Notes: generated from the letters alone by a model not told the origin. A stretch of 17,457 nucleotides of DNA from Rhodospirillales bacterium (GCA_025350425.1 JANXXW010000381.1:1-17457); one strand, 5' to 3'. Positions 1-7,262 are shown, numbered from the stretch's first letter. A program made the numbers and translations.

Positions 1-1
1 C

Positions 2-379
2 GATGCGCCCTGGCCACGGGTCATCGGCCGCCGGATCAGCAACTGGCTCGCGGTGGTGGAAACCGGTCGGGCAGCGGGCGATGTGCTGTTCGGCTTCCGC
101 GTCTACCCCATTGTCCCGCTGCTGGCGACGATGCGCGAAAGCGCCGGCATGCGCGGGTTCGATTTCGATCCGGAGGCCGTGGTCCGACTCGTCTGGAACG
201 GCACGCCCCTGATCCACCTGCCCGCCCCGGTCCGTTATCTCGGCCCCGCCGAGGGCGGCGTCTCGCATTTCGACTATGTGCGCGACAACCGTCTGTTAGC
301 CAGGATGCACCTCCGTCTCATGGGCGCGGCTATCGGTCGCATGGCAAAACTTGCATTCAGCAGGCTGACGTCCCGCTGA
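2..379 (+). CDS. Glycosyltransferase family 2, C-terminal part (partial, truncated by window edge)
   Basis: The gene enters from the left edge; the reading frame is open from base 2 and ends with TGA at 377-379, leaving about 125 residues. The visible stretch has the look of the C-terminal part of a GT2 (dolichol-phosphate-mannose synthase type) enzyme: an FGFRVYP motif, then a GFDFDPEAVVRL segment, then a GGVSHFDYVRDN segment followed by a basic amphipathic tail. The catalytic N-terminal half is outside the window. In my memory of the family, this C-terminal pattern occurs in GT2 proteins of lipid or aryl-polyene type clusters beside acyltransferases, but nothing in the window confirms that role. 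The GT2 call is an inference from a short region; substrate and donor cannot be stated. An internal ATG at 53 is not needed as a start because the frame is open upstream. Confidence 0.7.
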   Translation, partial: DAPWPRVIGRRISNWLAVVETGRAAGDVLFGFRVYPIVPLLATMRESAGMRGFDFDPEAVVRLVWNGTPLIHLPAPVRYLGPAEGGVSHFDYVRDNRLLARMHLRLMGAAIGRMAKLAFSRLTSR

Positions 380-492
380 CATTCTTACTCCGGGGTCTGC
401 CTGCCAAATTCTATGACGCAAAGCTGTTTACGTCGGCCTGAGGCCGCGTGGTGCCTACCCGCCCGATCTCCGATTGACGCTTTGCCTAGTTT

Positions 493-536
493 CCATGGCA
501 ACGTTACTTTTTTAGGCGGAAAGGGCGTTGCCATGG
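493..536 (+). promoter_or_regulatory. Perfect 11-bp inverted repeat enclosing the ribosome binding site and start codon of the family-5 binding protein
   Basis: CCATGGCAACG at 493-503 is the exact reverse complement of CGTTGCCATGG at 526-536, with a 22-nt spacer. U.G pairs at 504/525, 505/524 and 492/537 could extend the stem to about 14 pairs. The spacer holds the purine-rich Shine-Dalgarno (514-525), and the right arm contains the ATG start (533-535), so an mRNA hairpin would put the RBS in the loop and the start codon in the stem. The left arm also contains an ATG (495) opening a six-codon frame (MATLLF, stop at 513-515) without its own RBS. The repeat is directly visible; a role as translational switch, leader peptide or DNA operator is inference. 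Confidence 0.55.
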
Positions 537-2185
537 GCAAAATTCTGCACGTTTTAGCAGCCGTTTTTCTATTTTCCGGTGCCGCAGAGGCAAAAGACGG
601 CCTTGTGATTGGGGTCGCGCAGTTCCCGGCCAGCCTACATCCTTATATCAGCTCGCAAACCGTGCAGTATTTCACGATAGGTTTCGCGTTGCGGCCGGTC
701 AGCGCATTCGACGCCGCCGGCAATCGGGTATGCCTTATCTGCGAGACGTTGCCGACACTGGGGAACGGCCTCGCGAAAATCGAGAACCTGCCCGAGGGCG
801 CGCGCGGCCTCGCGGTCACGATCAAGATCCGCCCCGGACTGGCCTGGGGCGACGGCGAACCCGTGACGGCGAAGGATATCGCATTCACCTGGAACCTCGC
901 CCGCCAGCCGACATCGGGCTTCATCACCACCTATGCGTGGTCGCGCGCTACCGGCGTGGACGTGGTCGATGACAGGACCGCCGTGCTGCACCTCGACCAG
1001 ACCTACGTCACCTATCAGATGTGGGACCACCTCTTGCCCGAGCATCTCGAAGGCAAGCTTGCGGCAGCCACCGGCCCGACCGCCGCGATGGACTACATCA
1101 ACCACACCAACTACGCCGTCTCACCTCTCAACCCCGGCCTGTGGAACGGTCCCTACGTCGTCAGCGGCTACCAATCGGGCGTTTCGGTGGAGCTGTCACC
1201 CAACCCGCACTGGCCGGGTCCGGCGCCGGCGATCAAGCACATCTCAGTGCGGCTGGTGGACAACACCGCAGCGCTGGCGGCCAATCTGCTGTCGGGCGAC
1301 GTGGATTTCTCTCCCTCGGGCATCGGCATCACCACAGACCAGGCCGTGGCGCTCGAACGCGATCATCCCGAGCGGTTCCAGTTCTTCTATCGCAAGGGAC
1401 TGAGCTACGAGCGCATCGACCTGCAGGAGGCCAACAAGCCGCTCGCCGATCTGCGCGTGCGCAAGGCCCTGCTGCTCGCCACTGACCGCAAGACCCTCAT
1501 TGACCGCCTGTTCTACGGCCACGCCACCCCGGCGCTCAGCTGGATCAATGAACTGGAGCCGAACTTCACCACCGACGTGCCGAGCTATCCCTTCGACCCC
1601 GCCCAGGCGCGCACGCTGCTGAAGGAGGCCGGCTACACGCCGGGACCGGACGGTATCGGCCGCAACGCCGCCGGCGACCGCCTCAGCTTCGAGTTCTCCA
1701 CCACCTCCGGCAACCGCATACGCGAGTTGTCGCAGCAGGTGATGCAGAACCAATGGAAGGCAATCGGCGTCGAGGTGTTCATCAAGAACCAGCCTAGCCG
1801 CACGTTCTTCGGCGATACGATGCGGAAACGCGCCTTCACCGGTCTCGCGGAATACGCCAACAGCGGCCGCGTCGGCCTGCCCGCGACGCCGTACTACAGC
1901 TCCCGTTCAATCCCGACCCAGGCCAACAACTACACTGGCCAGAACTGGTCCGGCTTCAACAATCCCGAAATGGACCGCGCTATGCAGGCCGCCGAGGTCG
2001 AGCTCGATCCAGCCAAGCAGCGGGCGCTGTGGACGACAATGCAGACTGTCTACGCTGCCGCGCTGCCGGAATTGCCGCTGTATTTCCGCCAGGACCCCGA
2101 CGTTGTTCCGGCTTGGCTCAAGGGGTATGAGGCCACGGGCAAGGAGGATTACCAATCGTTCTACGCCGAAAACTGGCATCCGTGA
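533..2185 (+). CDS. Periplasmic substrate-binding protein of a family-5 (peptide/nickel/opine type) ABC transporter
   Basis: A 550-residue protein typical in length for SBP_bac_5 proteins, which capture peptides, opines, glycosides or metals in the periplasm and hand them to Dpp/Opp-type permeases. Residues 1-20 form a signal peptide (short basic start, hydrophobic core, AEA before KDG). Family hallmarks follow: an early VAQFPASLHPY segment, a lobe reading RPGLAWGDGEPVTAKDIAFTW, a SPNPHW motif, an RVRKALLLATDRKTLID helix, and a C-terminal ELPLYFRQDPDVVP segment. The frame is open from ATG 413, but 533 is preferred because of the signal peptide and RBS (AGGCGGAAAGGG at 514-525). A CLIC pair (C67, C70) might form a disulfide. 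No cognate permease or ATPase gene of the Dpp/Opp type is in the window, so it is an orphan here. Ligand unknown. The gene ends 4 nt before the convergent tRNA gene. Confidence 0.9.
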   Translation: MGKILHVLAAVFLFSGAAEAKDGLVIGVAQFPASLHPYISSQTVQYFTIGFALRPVSAFDAAGNRVCLICETLPTLGNGLAKIENLPEGARGLAVTIKIRPGLAWGDGEPVTAKDIAFTWNLARQPTSGFITTYAWSRATGVDVVDDRTAVLHLDQTYVTYQMWDHLLPEHLEGKLAAATGPTAAMDYINHTNYAVSPLNPGLWNGPYVVSGYQSGVSVELSPNPHWPGPAPAIKHISVRLVDNTAALAANLLSGDVDFSPSGIGITTDQAVALERDHPERFQFFYRKGLSYERIDLQEANKPLADLRVRKALLLATDRKTLIDRLFYGHATPALSWINELEPNFTTDVPSYPFDPAQARTLLKEAGYTPGPDGIGRNAAGDRLSFEFSTTSGNRIRELSQQVMQNQWKAIGVEVFIKNQPSRTFFGDTMRKRAFTGLAEYANSGRVGLPATPYYSSRSIPTQANNYTGQNWSGFNNPEMDRAMQAAEVELDPAKQRALWTTMQTVYAAALPELPLYFRQDPDVVPAWLKGYEATGKEDYQSFYAENWHP

Positions 2186-2189
2186 GGAT

Positions 2190-2264
2190 TGGTGGGCGAT
2201 ACAGGGATTGAACCTGTGACCTTCCCCGTGTCAGGGGGACGCTCTCCCGCTGAGCTAATCGCCC
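2190..2264 (-). tRNA. tRNA-Val (anticodon GAC), CCA encoded
   Basis: Read on the minus strand, the 75-nt sequence folds into a full cloverleaf: 7-bp acceptor stem GGGCGAT/ATCGCCC, D arm GCTC/GAGC, anticodon stem TCCCC/GGGGA with loop CTGACAC (anticodon GAC, T33 and A37 present), 5-nt variable region AGGTC, and T arm ACAGG/CCTGT with TTCAATC loop. A73 is followed by a genomically encoded CCA (2190-2192). GAC reads valine codons GUC and GUU. The 3' end is only 4 nt from the stop codon of the convergent binding-protein gene. Confidence 0.97.
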
Positions 2265-2292
2265 GGGAATTACCGGCATGCGCCGGACGCAT

Positions 2293-2321
2293 CTTCTAGC
2301 TTCGTCGCGGCCCGACCGCAA
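2293..2321 (-). promoter_or_regulatory. Candidate sigma-70 promoter for tRNA-Val
   Basis: On the minus strand, TTGCGG (complement of 2316-2321) and TAGAAG (complement of 2293-2298) are separated by exactly 17 nt. They are followed by a GC-rich discriminator and a short leader of about 25 nt before the mature tRNA 5' end at 2264. The leader holds a small hairpin (CCGGC/GCCGG, 2273-2286). The hexamers match consensus only in part, so this is a positional guess. The tRNA could also be reached by read-through from the upstream seven-gene operon, since no convincing intrinsic terminator lies between 2265 and 2391. Confidence 0.35.
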
Positions 2322-2391
2322 GCAGCCCTCTCATGGGTAATGAGTCGGTTTGGACGGTGACGCTGCATACCGTATCGAGGTGCGGGTTTGT

Positions 2392-3105
2392 TCAGCCTAC
2401 CGGGTTCGCGGCCGCCCAAGCCTCATACCGCGCCTTGTTTTCGGCATTGGGCGGATACAGGCCGGGCAGCGCCGCACCACCGTCCACCTCGCGCATGATC
2501 CAGCTCTCCAGCCGCTCCTGCTCCACCGAGGCCGATACCACGGCTTCGAGCAGCGCCTGCGGGATCAGCACCGCGCCATCCTGGTCAACCACCACCACGT
2601 CGTCCGGGAACACGGCCACACCGCCGCACGCGATCGGCTGCTGCCATGCGACGAACGTCAGCCCGGCGACCGAAGGCGGTGCCGCAGCGCCCGCGCACCA
2701 CACCGGCAGGCCGGTGCCGAGCACGCCGGCGAGGTCGCGCACCACGCCGTCCGTCACCAGTCCGGCAACGCCGCGCTTGGCCATGCGGGCGCACAGGATA
2801 TCGCCGAAGATGCCGGCGTCGGTGACACCCATGGCGTCCACCACGGCGATGCAGCCCTCGGGCATCGCTTCGATCGCGGCCCTGGTCGAGATCGGCGAGG
2901 CCCAGCTCTCGGGCGTCGCCAAATCCTCGCGCGCTGGCACGAAGCGCAGGGTAAAGGCGCGCCCGACCAAGCGCTTCTGTCCCTCCCGAAGCGGCCGCGT
3001 GTTGCGCATCCAGACGTTGCGCAGCCCCTTCTTGAGCAGCACCGTGGTCAGGGTCGCGGTGGATATGCCCGACAGGATGGCCGCAATCTTCGGATCGACG
3101 CTCAT
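2392..3105 (-). CDS. RraA-family protein (HMG/CHA-aldolase-like fold), distal copy
   Basis: A 237-residue cytoplasmic protein of the RraA/demethylmenaquinone-methyltransferase-like family. Family members include 4-hydroxy-4-methyl-2-oxoglutarate/4-carboxy-4-hydroxy-2-oxoadipate aldolases and the RNase E regulator RraA; the methyltransferase name is a historic misannotation. The family signature is present: FGD at 100-102 followed by VRD at 122-124 (R123, D124), which in characterised aldolases bind the metal and pyruvate moiety, and a late VDQDGAVLIP segment. It is slightly longer than classical RraA (about 160 residues), with a C-terminal LYPP-containing tail. Its ATG overlaps the stop of the preceding RraA-family gene by 4 nt (ATGA, 3102-3105). 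There is no clear Shine-Dalgarno; a strong hairpin sits just upstream. A catalytic rather than RNase-regulatory role is inferred from the motif and the sugar-catabolic operon; the substrate is unknown. Confidence 0.85.
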   Translation of the reverse strand: MSVDPKIAAILSGISTATLTTVLLKKGLRNVWMRNTRPLREGQKRLVGRAFTLRFVPAREDLATPESWASPISTRAAIEAMPEGCIAVVDAMGVTDAGIFGDILCARMAKRGVAGLVTDGVVRDLAGVLGTGLPVWCAGAAAPPSVAGLTFVAWQQPIACGGVAVFPDDVVVVDQDGAVLIPQALLEAVVSASVEQERLESWIMREVDGGAALPGLYPPNAENKARYEAWAAANPVG

Positions 3106-3779
3106 GCCGGCTGCTCGCAGCCGAGCCGCTCGAGCGTGGCATCGATCCAGGCGCGGTCGCTGGTGCCCGCCCGGATTGCCGCCATCTGCGCCTCCTCGGC
3201 CGCGTTCTTGGCCTGGGCGGCCTGGAACACGGCTTCCACCTGCTCACGCGGCACGCACAGCAGCCCGTCGTCATCGCCCAGCATGAGGTCGCCGGGCATG
3301 ATGACCATGCCCTCGATCGAGATCGGTATGCCGATCTCGCCCGGCCCGTCCTTGTAGGGGCCGCGATGCGTGATACCCGCCGCGAACACCGGGAAGGACG
3401 CCTCCCGCAGCGCCCCCGCGTCCCGGATGGCGCCATTGATCACCAGTCCCGCGAGGCCACGCGCCGCCGCGTGGGCCGACATCATTTCGCCGATCAGGGC
3501 GTTGGTGAGGTCGCCACCGCCATCGACCACAACGACGTCGCCCGGCATCGCCAGGTCGATGGCCTTGTGGACCATCAGGTTGTCGCCCGGCCGTGTCCGC
3601 ACCGTCAGCGCTGGGCCAGCCATGGCGCCGCCCGCGTGCATGGGCCGCAGCCGCGCGCCGCCGCCACTTATGCGGATCATGCAGTCGCTGACGTTGGCCA
3701 CTGGCAGCGCCCGGAAGCGCGCCACGGTCGCCGCATCGACGCGTGCGCCGATGGGCAGGATACGAAAGCCGATCGTCAT
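3102..3779 (-). CDS. RraA-family protein (HMG/CHA-aldolase-like fold), proximal copy
   Basis: A 225-residue protein of the same superfamily as its downstream neighbour but clearly divergent from it. It has the usual order: N-terminal helices with an NVSDCM segment (29-34), PGDNLMVHKA at 64-73, PGDVVVVDGGGD at 79-90, then IGEMMSAHAAARGLAGLVINGAIRD split as G97-E98 and R119-D120. It ends with GDLMLGDDDGLLCVP. G-E...R-D spacing matches the metal/substrate site of class II pyruvate aldolases of this family (4-hydroxy-4-methyl-2-oxoglutarate aldolase type). The start ATG at 3779 overlaps the GH31 stop by 4 nt (ATGA, 3776-3779), and an AAGGA lies 11 nt upstream. Its own stop overlaps the next RraA-family start. 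Known members are trimers or hexamers, so the two coupled paralogues could form a mixed oligomer; that is inference. The substrate is not deducible. Confidence 0.87.
   Translation of the reverse strand: MTIGFRILPIGARVDAATVARFRALPVANVSDCMIRISGGGARLRPMHAGGAMAGPALTVRTRPGDNLMVHKAIDLAMPGDVVVVDGGGDLTNALIGEMMSAHAAARGLAGLVINGAIRDAGALREASFPVFAAGITHRGPYKDGPGEIGIPISIEGMVIMPGDLMLGDDDGLLCVPREQVEAVFQAAQAKNAAEEAQMAAIRAGTSDRAWIDATLERLGCEQPA
3108..3123 (-). promoter_or_regulatory. Hairpin immediately before the start of the second RraA-family gene
   Basis: A palindrome CGGCTG-CGAG-CAGCCG (minus strand) forms a 6-bp GC-rich stem with a 4-nt loop, ending 2 nt before the ATG at 3105. It occupies the place where a Shine-Dalgarno would be, and no good SD is visible. 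Together with the ATGA overlap, this suggests that translation of the downstream gene relies on ribosomes terminating on the upstream one. The sequence also codes for the last residues of the upstream protein, so the palindrome could be incidental. Confidence 0.35.
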
Positions 3780-6145
3780 TGGCGAAACAATCCTTTGGTC
3801 AGAGAAATCGCGTCATCGTCGCAGGCGAGCACCAGGTCCCGGCGGTCTGCGCGAGGCAGAGCTATCGTGACGCGCTGGAACTTCAGCTTGTAGTCGCCAG
3901 AGACGTCGCAGTGCAGCGTCACCTCATCCGGAGTCCACGACAGGCTGAATTGCAGCCGTGCCTGGGGGCCACCCTCGGTCAGTCCGTCATCCTCGACCAG
4001 CGTGAAGTGGCTGGCACCCTTGTTCGGCCCCGGGAAGATACGCACCAGCCGCGAAGGCTCGTCGTGCAGGCGCGAGAAATCGTCGCCCGCGTCGGTCATC
4101 GGCAGGATGGCGCCGGCCGGAACCGCCAGCGGCAACCGGTCGAGCGGGGCCGCCAGCACCGCCGGCTGACCCGCCTCCAGCCGCTCCTCGGTATGGAAAT
4201 CGAACCAGCATTCCGGCCCGGATGGCAAATGCAGCCACACGTCGCGATCGGCCGGCTCGACCACCGGACAGGCCAGCAGCCACGGCCCGAGCATGAGAGT
4301 GTTGCCAAGCGCGTCGGCCTCCGGATCGTCCTCGAACGCGGCACAAAGCGGGCGCAGCGGCGCCTCGCCTCGCGTGGAGGCGGCGTGCATCAGGCTGTAG
4401 ATGTAGGGGATCAACCGGTAGCGCAGCCGGATGGCGTCACGGATCATCGGCGTCACCTCGGCATGCAGCCAGGGCGAGGTGAAGACGCCGTGGGGTTTCC
4501 ACGAATTCATAATGAAGCGCGGATGCAGCATCCCCGCCTGCGTCCAGCGCACCAACAGTTCGGCGTCCGGCACCGGGCCTGAAAATCCACCGACGTCATG
4601 GCCTATGTTGAGCATTCCCGACAGGCTCATCGTGAGGCCCATGCGGAGGTTCCACTTCAGGCAATGCCAAGTACTCGCATTGTCGCCGCTCCAGGTCTGG
4701 GCGTAGCGCTGGATGCCCGGACATCCCGCGCGCGTGACGGTGAACTGGCGTTCACCCGGCTTCTCCGCGCGTTGCTGCTCAAGCGAGGCCCGCGTCATCA
4801 GCAACGGCTGCAAGGGCCGCGCGAGATCGAGCGGCATTGGCTCGCCGAACCCCGCGCACATGGCGTCGTCGTTCCAGAAGCCGAACTCGTTGTTGTCGTT
4901 CCACGCGACATCCATACCGGTCGCCAGCACCTGTTCCGAAAGCCCGCGCTGCCACCAGGCGATACCGGCGGGGTTGGTGAAATCGATATGCGCCCCCTCC
5001 CCGTCCCAGAACTGGCTGATCGCCGGGGCGCCGCCTTCCTCGCGAACGAACGCGCCCGCCGCGAGCGGTTCGCCGTACAGCGGGTGGTCGTCGAGCAGGC
5101 AAGGTTTGAGGTTGGCGACGATACGCATACCGGCATCGTGGAAGCGCCGCATCAGCCCGTCCGGATCGGGAAACTTCGCCCGGTTCCAGTTGAACACATA
5201 GCGTTTCGGTCCGATCGAGGTGTAGCCCGAGCCGAAGTGGAACGCACTGACCGGGATGTCCTCGGTGGCGCAACGCGTGATGAAATGCTCGATCCGCTCC
5301 TGCGCGTTGTCGCTATCGGCGATGGCCATCGCGGTCTGCGCGAACCCCAGCGTCCAGCGCGGCGGAAGGGCCGTGCGACCGGTCAGCGCCAGGAACTTCG
5401 GCGTCACGTCGGCCAGGCGTGGGCCGATGAACATATACATATCGAGATCGCCCGCCGCTGCCGCGTAGCTGCGGTAAAGGCCATAATAATTGTCGTGCTC
5501 CGAGCCGAGGTCGAAGGTGGCGTCGGCGAAGTTGTCGTAGAATGTCCCGTACGAGACGCCAGACGCGGCATCCTTGGCGATCAGGAACGGCCAGTGCTTA
5601 TACAACGGATCGCCACGCTCGGGATCGACGCCGAGGCTGTCCATCATGGTCGTGCGCAGCCGCCGTCCGTGCAGGTCGATCGGGCCGGTTTTGTCGCCGA
5701 GCCCGTGATAGGCGTCGTCCGTCTCACGAGCGCAGGCGTGGCCGACGCCCTCCGGGCCGAACATGAACGCATGGCTGGCGCGGTCCCGCGCGAACACCCG
5801 GCCATCCGGCAAAGACCACGTCATCGCGAACGGCGACAATGCGATTTCCACGCACATCGCCTCCGTGCTGACGACCACCTCGTTCTCGGCGTGCTCGACC
5901 AGATGCTTGGGCACCGGCCAACTGCTCTCGTCCATGCGGTCGCGACCCTCCCAGGGCACGTCGGCGGCGTCGTGCGCGGGCACCATCCAGGTCCGGCGCT
6001 CGCGCGGAACACCGTCGCGCAGGAACAGCACGCGGATCAGGTCGGGCTTCAGCGCCGACACCCGGCAGGTGATCCCGTCGCCGCATTCGAGTGTGACCCC
6101 ACGATCCGTGGTGACAGCACCGTAGGCCGTGCGGATCGGTCTCAC
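3776..6145 (-). CDS. Glycoside hydrolase family 31 (alpha-glucosidase/alpha-xylosidase/transglucosidase type)
   Basis: With a GTG start at 6145 the product is 789 residues and has no signal peptide, so it should act in the cytoplasm on imported alpha-glycosides. It has an N-terminal beta domain (about 1-250), a TIM barrel (about 255-590) and C-terminal beta domains. GH31 catalytic landmarks are clear: WNDNNE at 415-420 with D417 as predicted nucleophile, WSGDN at 485-489 with D488 as predicted acid/base, and GHDVGG at 515-520 with D517 lining the sugar site, followed by the HPRF segment. The start was chosen because GTG overlaps the ATPase stop (GTGA) and has GAGG 8 nt upstream; ATG 6184 lacks a well-placed RBS. 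The WNDNNE nucleophile loop differs from the KTDFGE-type loop of YicI xylosidases and the ADFGEY-type loop of YihQ sulfoquinovosidases, so the specific substrate stays open. Stop overlaps the next gene by ATGA. Confidence 0.92.
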   Translation of the reverse strand: MRPIRTAYGAVTTDRGVTLECGDGITCRVSALKPDLIRVLFLRDGVPRERRTWMVPAHDAADVPWEGRDRMDESSWPVPKHLVEHAENEVVVSTEAMCVEIALSPFAMTWSLPDGRVFARDRASHAFMFGPEGVGHACARETDDAYHGLGDKTGPIDLHGRRLRTTMMDSLGVDPERGDPLYKHWPFLIAKDAASGVSYGTFYDNFADATFDLGSEHDNYYGLYRSYAAAAGDLDMYMFIGPRLADVTPKFLALTGRTALPPRWTLGFAQTAMAIADSDNAQERIEHFITRCATEDIPVSAFHFGSGYTSIGPKRYVFNWNRAKFPDPDGLMRRFHDAGMRIVANLKPCLLDDHPLYGEPLAAGAFVREEGGAPAISQFWDGEGAHIDFTNPAGIAWWQRGLSEQVLATGMDVAWNDNNEFGFWNDDAMCAGFGEPMPLDLARPLQPLLMTRASLEQQRAEKPGERQFTVTRAGCPGIQRYAQTWSGDNASTWHCLKWNLRMGLTMSLSGMLNIGHDVGGFSGPVPDAELLVRWTQAGMLHPRFIMNSWKPHGVFTSPWLHAEVTPMIRDAIRLRYRLIPYIYSLMHAASTRGEAPLRPLCAAFEDDPEADALGNTLMLGPWLLACPVVEPADRDVWLHLPSGPECWFDFHTEERLEAGQPAVLAAPLDRLPLAVPAGAILPMTDAGDDFSRLHDEPSRLVRIFPGPNKGASHFTLVEDDGLTEGGPQARLQFSLSWTPDEVTLHCDVSGDYKLKFQRVTIALPRADRRDLVLACDDDAISLTKGLFRQ

Positions 6146-7257
6146 GCGGTTTGCCTCAATTCTGCGGGCGCCGCTCCAGTCCATGAGCGCGGCAGCGAAA
6201 TCCCCTCCGCGTCGAACACGTGCAGCGCGTCCGGCGGCAAGTTCATCTCCGCCGTGTCGCCGAAACCAAGCCGTGTTTGGCCCGGCAACTGCGCAGTCAT
6301 ATCCGGGCCGGCGAGGCGGATGTAGCTCATGCCCCCAAGCTGCTCCACACTGGCGACCTCGCCCGTCACGGTGTTCCATCCCGCGCGTCCGCCCAGCACG
6401 TGTTCGGGGCGGATACCAACTGACATCGCGGCGCCCGGCGCGACGCCATCGGCGGAGGCGTGCGTCATGATGACACCGACACCCGGAACATCGACGCCGA
6501 TCGATCCACCCATGATTGCTGCCTTACCCGCCAGGAAGTTCATGCGGGGCGATCCGATGAAGCCCGCCACGAACTGGTTGGCGGGATGATTGTAGAGATC
6601 GAGCGGCGCACCCACCTGCTCAACGCGCCCGGCGCGCAGCACCACGATCTTATCGGCCATTGTCATCGCCTCAACCTGGTCGTGAGTAACGTAGATCATC
6701 GTCGTCTTTAGCCGCCGGTGCAGGCCGGCGATCTCGCCACGCATTCCCACGCGCAACTCCGCATCGAGGTTGGACAGCGGTTCGTCGAACAGGAACACCT
6801 TCGGTTCGCGCACGATCGCCCGCCCGATCGCCACACGCTGCCGCTGCCCACCAGATAGCGCCGTGGGCTTGCGTTGTAGGAAGGCCTCCAATTGCAGCAT
6901 CCGGGCAGCTTCCGACACGCGCGCGGTGATCTCGGCCTTTGGCGTGCCGAGGTTCTCCAGTCCGAATGCCATATTTTGATATACAGTCATGTGCGGATAC
7001 AGCGCGTAGGATTGGAATACGAGTGCCAGCCCACGCCTGGCGCTTGGCACGTCGTTCACCACGTCGCCATCGATCAGCACCTCGCCGCTGGTGATGCTCT
7101 CCAGCCCGCAGATCATTCGCAGCAGCGTGGATTTGCCGCAGCCGGACGGGCCGACGAACACCACGAACTCGCCGTCATCGATATCGAAACTGATGCCATG
7201 AATCACGGCGACGTCGCCGAAACGCTTTACGAGGTTTCTGAGATTGAGTGTCGCCAT
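6142..7257 (-). CDS. ABC transporter ATPase, CUT1 carbohydrate family (MalK/UgpC-like)
   Basis: A 371-residue ATPase that powers sugar uptake through the two membrane subunits encoded upstream. Visible motifs: Walker A GPSGCGKST (36-44), Q-loop Q82, signature LSGGQ (134-138), Walker B VFLFDEP (154-160, catalytic E159), and H-loop H192. The C-terminal extension (about 240-371) holds an MSVGIRPEHV segment typical of the TOBE/regulatory domain of MalK-type subunits, in line with the 360-380-residue family length. The ATG at 7257 was chosen because homologues begin at this MATLNLRNLVKRFGDV stretch, and it lies 5 nt after the permease stop. The last residues overlap the GTG start of the GH31 gene by 4 nt. 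Only one ATPase gene is present, as expected for a CUT1 homodimer. Confidence 0.96.
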   Translation of the reverse strand: MATLNLRNLVKRFGDVAVIHGISFDIDDGEFVVFVGPSGCGKSTLLRMICGLESITSGEVLIDGDVVNDVPSARRGLALVFQSYALYPHMTVYQNMAFGLENLGTPKAEITARVSEAARMLQLEAFLQRKPTALSGGQRQRVAIGRAIVREPKVFLFDEPLSNLDAELRVGMRGEIAGLHRRLKTTMIYVTHDQVEAMTMADKIVVLRAGRVEQVGAPLDLYNHPANQFVAGFIGSPRMNFLAGKAAIMGGSIGVDVPGVGVIMTHASADGVAPGAAMSVGIRPEHVLGGRAGWNTVTGEVASVEQLGGMSYIRLAGPDMTAQLPGQTRLGFGDTAEMNLPPDALHVFDAEGISLPRSWTGAAPAELRQTA

Positions 7258-7262
7258 ATTTG

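Noticed and set aside
434..446. CGGCC-TGA-GGCCG stem after the left glycosyltransferase as a terminator
   Set aside because: The stem is only 5 bp with a triloop and no T tract, and lies about 55 nt from the stop codon. It is too weak to call.
474..489. TTGACG followed by TTTGCCTAG here and again at 10790-10810, suggesting a shared regulatory site
   Set aside because: The spacing between the two words differs (1 and 6 nt), and a shared 9-mer is common by chance in 17 kb. No symmetric operator is present.
413..532. A 40-residue N-terminal extension of the family-5 binding protein from ATG 413
   Set aside because: It would bury the signal peptide that begins at 533, and the extension is not hydrophobic or conserved-looking; 533 has a good RBS.
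2118..2321. A 67-codon minus-strand frame over the tRNA containing GRLAQRESVPLTRGRSQVQSL-like sequence
   Set aside because: This is simply the tRNA-Val gene read as protein, a known source of false genes. There is no RBS or family match.
2330..2344. CTCAT/ATGAG stem downstream of the seven-gene operon as its terminator
   Set aside because: Five weak pairs with no following U run on the minus strand.
4598..6325. Long plus-strand frame of 575 codons opposite the GH31 gene, and a similar frame opposite the permeases
   Set aside because: These are antisense shadows of high-GC genes, rich in Arg/His/Val with no domain pattern. The opposite strand carries clear GH31 and ABC motifs.
6146..6379. 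Longer GH31 start points (6379, 6184)
   Set aside because: They would overlap the ATPase gene by 43 nt or far more, and the added residues are out-of-frame ATPase codons. The purine-rich site before ATG 6184 is about 19 nt away, while GTG 6145 has a well-spaced GAGG and a GTGA overlap.
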